Shown: positions 62,949-64,000 of the stretch, piece after piece
Layout of the letters: the number at the start of each line of letters is the position of its first letter
Numbering within the stretch: the first letter of the stretch is position 1
Assembly (NCBI GenBank): GCA_910583925.1
Contig: CAJTZJ010000011.1
Span: forward strand, 1 to 64,000
Length of the DNA: 64,000 nucleotides
Direction: 5' to 3'
From: an uncultured Eubacterium sp.
GTDB lineage: Bacteria; Bacillota; Clostridia; Oscillospirales; Acutalibacteraceae
The notes under the pieces: generated by a model
Database searches by the model: none
What the model was told of the DNA's origin: nothing
Seen by the model: the letters and a program-made list of their open reading frames with translations, nothing else
Position numbers and translations under genes: made by a program

Positions 62949-64000
62949 TTATGTACTTCCCTTTGCGGCAATTAAAATACCGATTGAAATAATTGTTGTT
63001 ACCATTGAAAGGATTAAAATAACATTCATTATAAGCATAGCATCTGCAAACGCCTTTATAACCAACGAAACGGATTTATCTCCGAACACATCGGAAACAA
63101 GACTTGAAAGTGAAAGAAAAAAACGCCATAACACAACTTCAATAATTGCCGGCATAAACACAAGTGCTACTGCAATAATCCCGACAACACCTACGCTTGA
63201 ACGAATTAATGAAGAATAAGACTGTATGGACAAAAGACCTTCGCTGATTGCGCTGCCTATAACAGGTACAACCGAGTTAATAGCAAATCTTATTGAACGC
63301 AAACCTATGGCATCTGCTCTTGAAGCAACAGCGGTTTTTATAGACAGAACCGATACAAAGAATGCTGCTGCCATTGAAATGGCTGTTGTGATATATTTTT
63401 TTAAAAAAGCCAGAAGAGAGCTAAGATTAAGCTCACTTCTCAGCCCCGAACAAATTCCGATTGCCAGAAAGCAATTCGTTAACGGAACAAAAATGTTTTT
63501 GGAAATATAATTCAAGGTTTGGGCTAAAGAAAGCAGCATGGTATTTGTAGAAAAGGCTGCAACCGTATTACCCGATGCTGCCACAATAATGCAGAACACA
63601 GGTACAAAGGCAAATACAAAATCAGCACAAACCGATATGGCTGTACAGGCAAGGCTTATTGTGGTTTTCATTTTAACGGCAAGCACAACTGCGATAACAA
63701 GTGCACTGACTGTTGAAAAAACAGAACTCATTTCATCATTAATCATAGTTGATTTAAGATTTTGAAAAAACGAAGAAAGAATAATAAACACAAATATAGC
63801 TATGCACGCTTCAATAGGCGTTTGAACTGCACCTTTTAAAATATCTTTTATTGATTTTAAAAAATCAGATACAGTAAAATTAACAAGCGTATTGTAATCA
63901 AAATTTGTTAATCCAAGTTCATCAAGCAAATCATATGTATCACCGTCTAATTCCTCCATAAACGAAAAATCATACTGATTCAGATAATCCTGATAATCAT
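62949..64000 (-). CDS. spoIIIAE: Stage III sporulation protein AE, partial at the window edge
   Basis: A multi-pass membrane protein of the SpoIIIA complex, required for forespore gene expression at late stages. About 350 residues are visible, with seven or eight hydrophobic helices, including segments near KTTISLACTAISVCADFVF, TISLACTAIS and the Val-rich VVGIIAVALVF. The open frame continues past the window edge (an internal Met at 63959 is not a likely start, as the frame stays open upstream). spoIIIAA-AD should lie beyond. Confidence 0.9.
   Translation of the reverse strand, partial: DYQDYLNQYDFSFMEELDGDTYDLLDELGLTNFDYNTLVNFTVSDFLKSIKDILKGAVQTPIEACIAIFVFIILSSFFQNLKSTMINDEMSSVFSTVSALVIAVVLAVKMKTTISLACTAISVCADFVFAFVPVFCIIVAASGNTVAAFSTNTMLLSLAQTLNYISKNIFVPLTNCFLAIGICSGLRSELNLSSLLAFLKKYITTAISMAAAFFVSVLSIKTAVASRADAIGLRSIRFAINSVVPVIGSAISEGLLSIQSYSSLIRSSVGVVGIIAVALVFMPAIIEVVLWRFFLSLSSLVSDVFGDKSVSLVIKAFADAMLIMNVILILSMVTTIISIGILIAAKGST

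Noticed and set aside
1..64000. CRISPR arrays, tRNA or rRNA genes, insertion sequences, prophage genes
   Set aside because: No repeat-spacer pattern, tRNA-like cloverleaf, transposase or phage structural gene was visible on either strand by eye. A tRNA scan would be needed to be certain.

Overview
The window reads as chromosomal backbone of a low-GC, endospore-forming Bacillota, most likely class Clostridia. The evidence is spoVM and spoIIIAE-AH, a PASTA Ser/Thr kinase, addAB in place of recBCD, and the two classic Bacillota gene strings yicC...spoVM and spoIIIA...recN. A Ruminococcaceae/Oscillospirales gut-type lineage is my inference from gene style and order, not proven. Nearly every gene lies on the minus strand; the only clear plus-strand gene is a metallophosphoesterase at 25.6-26.4 kb. 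I saw no tRNA, rRNA, transposase, prophage or CRISPR array.

Layout, read from high to low coordinates along the minus strand. (1) 64.0-61.3 kb: end of the spoIIIA operon (AE partial, AF, AG, AH), the mother-cell half of the sporulation feeding-tube complex. (2) 61.3-51.4 kb: a promoter-led operon asp23, nusB, tsaD-like, xseA, xseB, ispA, dxs, tlyA, nadK, argR, recN, then tyrS with a terminator. (3) 50.0-47.7 kb: an AT-rich accessory patch (nucleotidyltransferase-like protein, two unknowns, a GNAT acetyltransferase, cytidine deaminase), followed by a GH31 glycosidase and a ProX-like deacylase. (4) 44.6-27.4 kb: a long run from a strong promoter at ligA: ligA, unknown membrane protein, murD, two M42 peptidases, GNAT, methionine gamma-lyase family protein, DUF2461, phosphohexomutase, addB, addA. 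Then come rpmE, with its own promoter and terminator, and an IMPACT-family protein. (5) 25.3-16.6 kb: dnaG, rpoD, DUF896, a thymidylate-kinase-like gene, DUF2156, GNAT, a DJ-1 family gene, 5-formyl-THF cyclo-ligase, mltG and a U32 peptidase-family gene. (6) 16.5-13.4 kb: a penicillin-binding protein, a WYL regulator and a short lipoprotein carrying a fragment of SpaA/Cna-B adhesin sequence. (7) 13.2-0.17 kb: yicC, remA, gmk, rpoZ, priA, def, fmt, yugP, rsmB, rlmN, prpC, prkC, rsgA, thiN, a 47-residue membrane protein and spoVM, ending in a strong hairpin terminator. This matches the Bacillus subtilis order except that coaBC and rpe are absent and yugP is added.

Genes are packed tightly: many stops and starts overlap by 1-23 bases (TAATG or ATGA joints), pointing to translational coupling. 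The most interesting points are two unlisted small genes at the left end (spoVM and a neighbouring membrane microprotein), a terminator hairpin that contains the ribosome binding site of the penicillin-binding protein, a terminator placed directly before nusB, the chimeric SpaA-fragment lipoprotein beside a WYL regulator, and the AT-rich accessory patch. I did not find a convincing wholly new multi-gene system.
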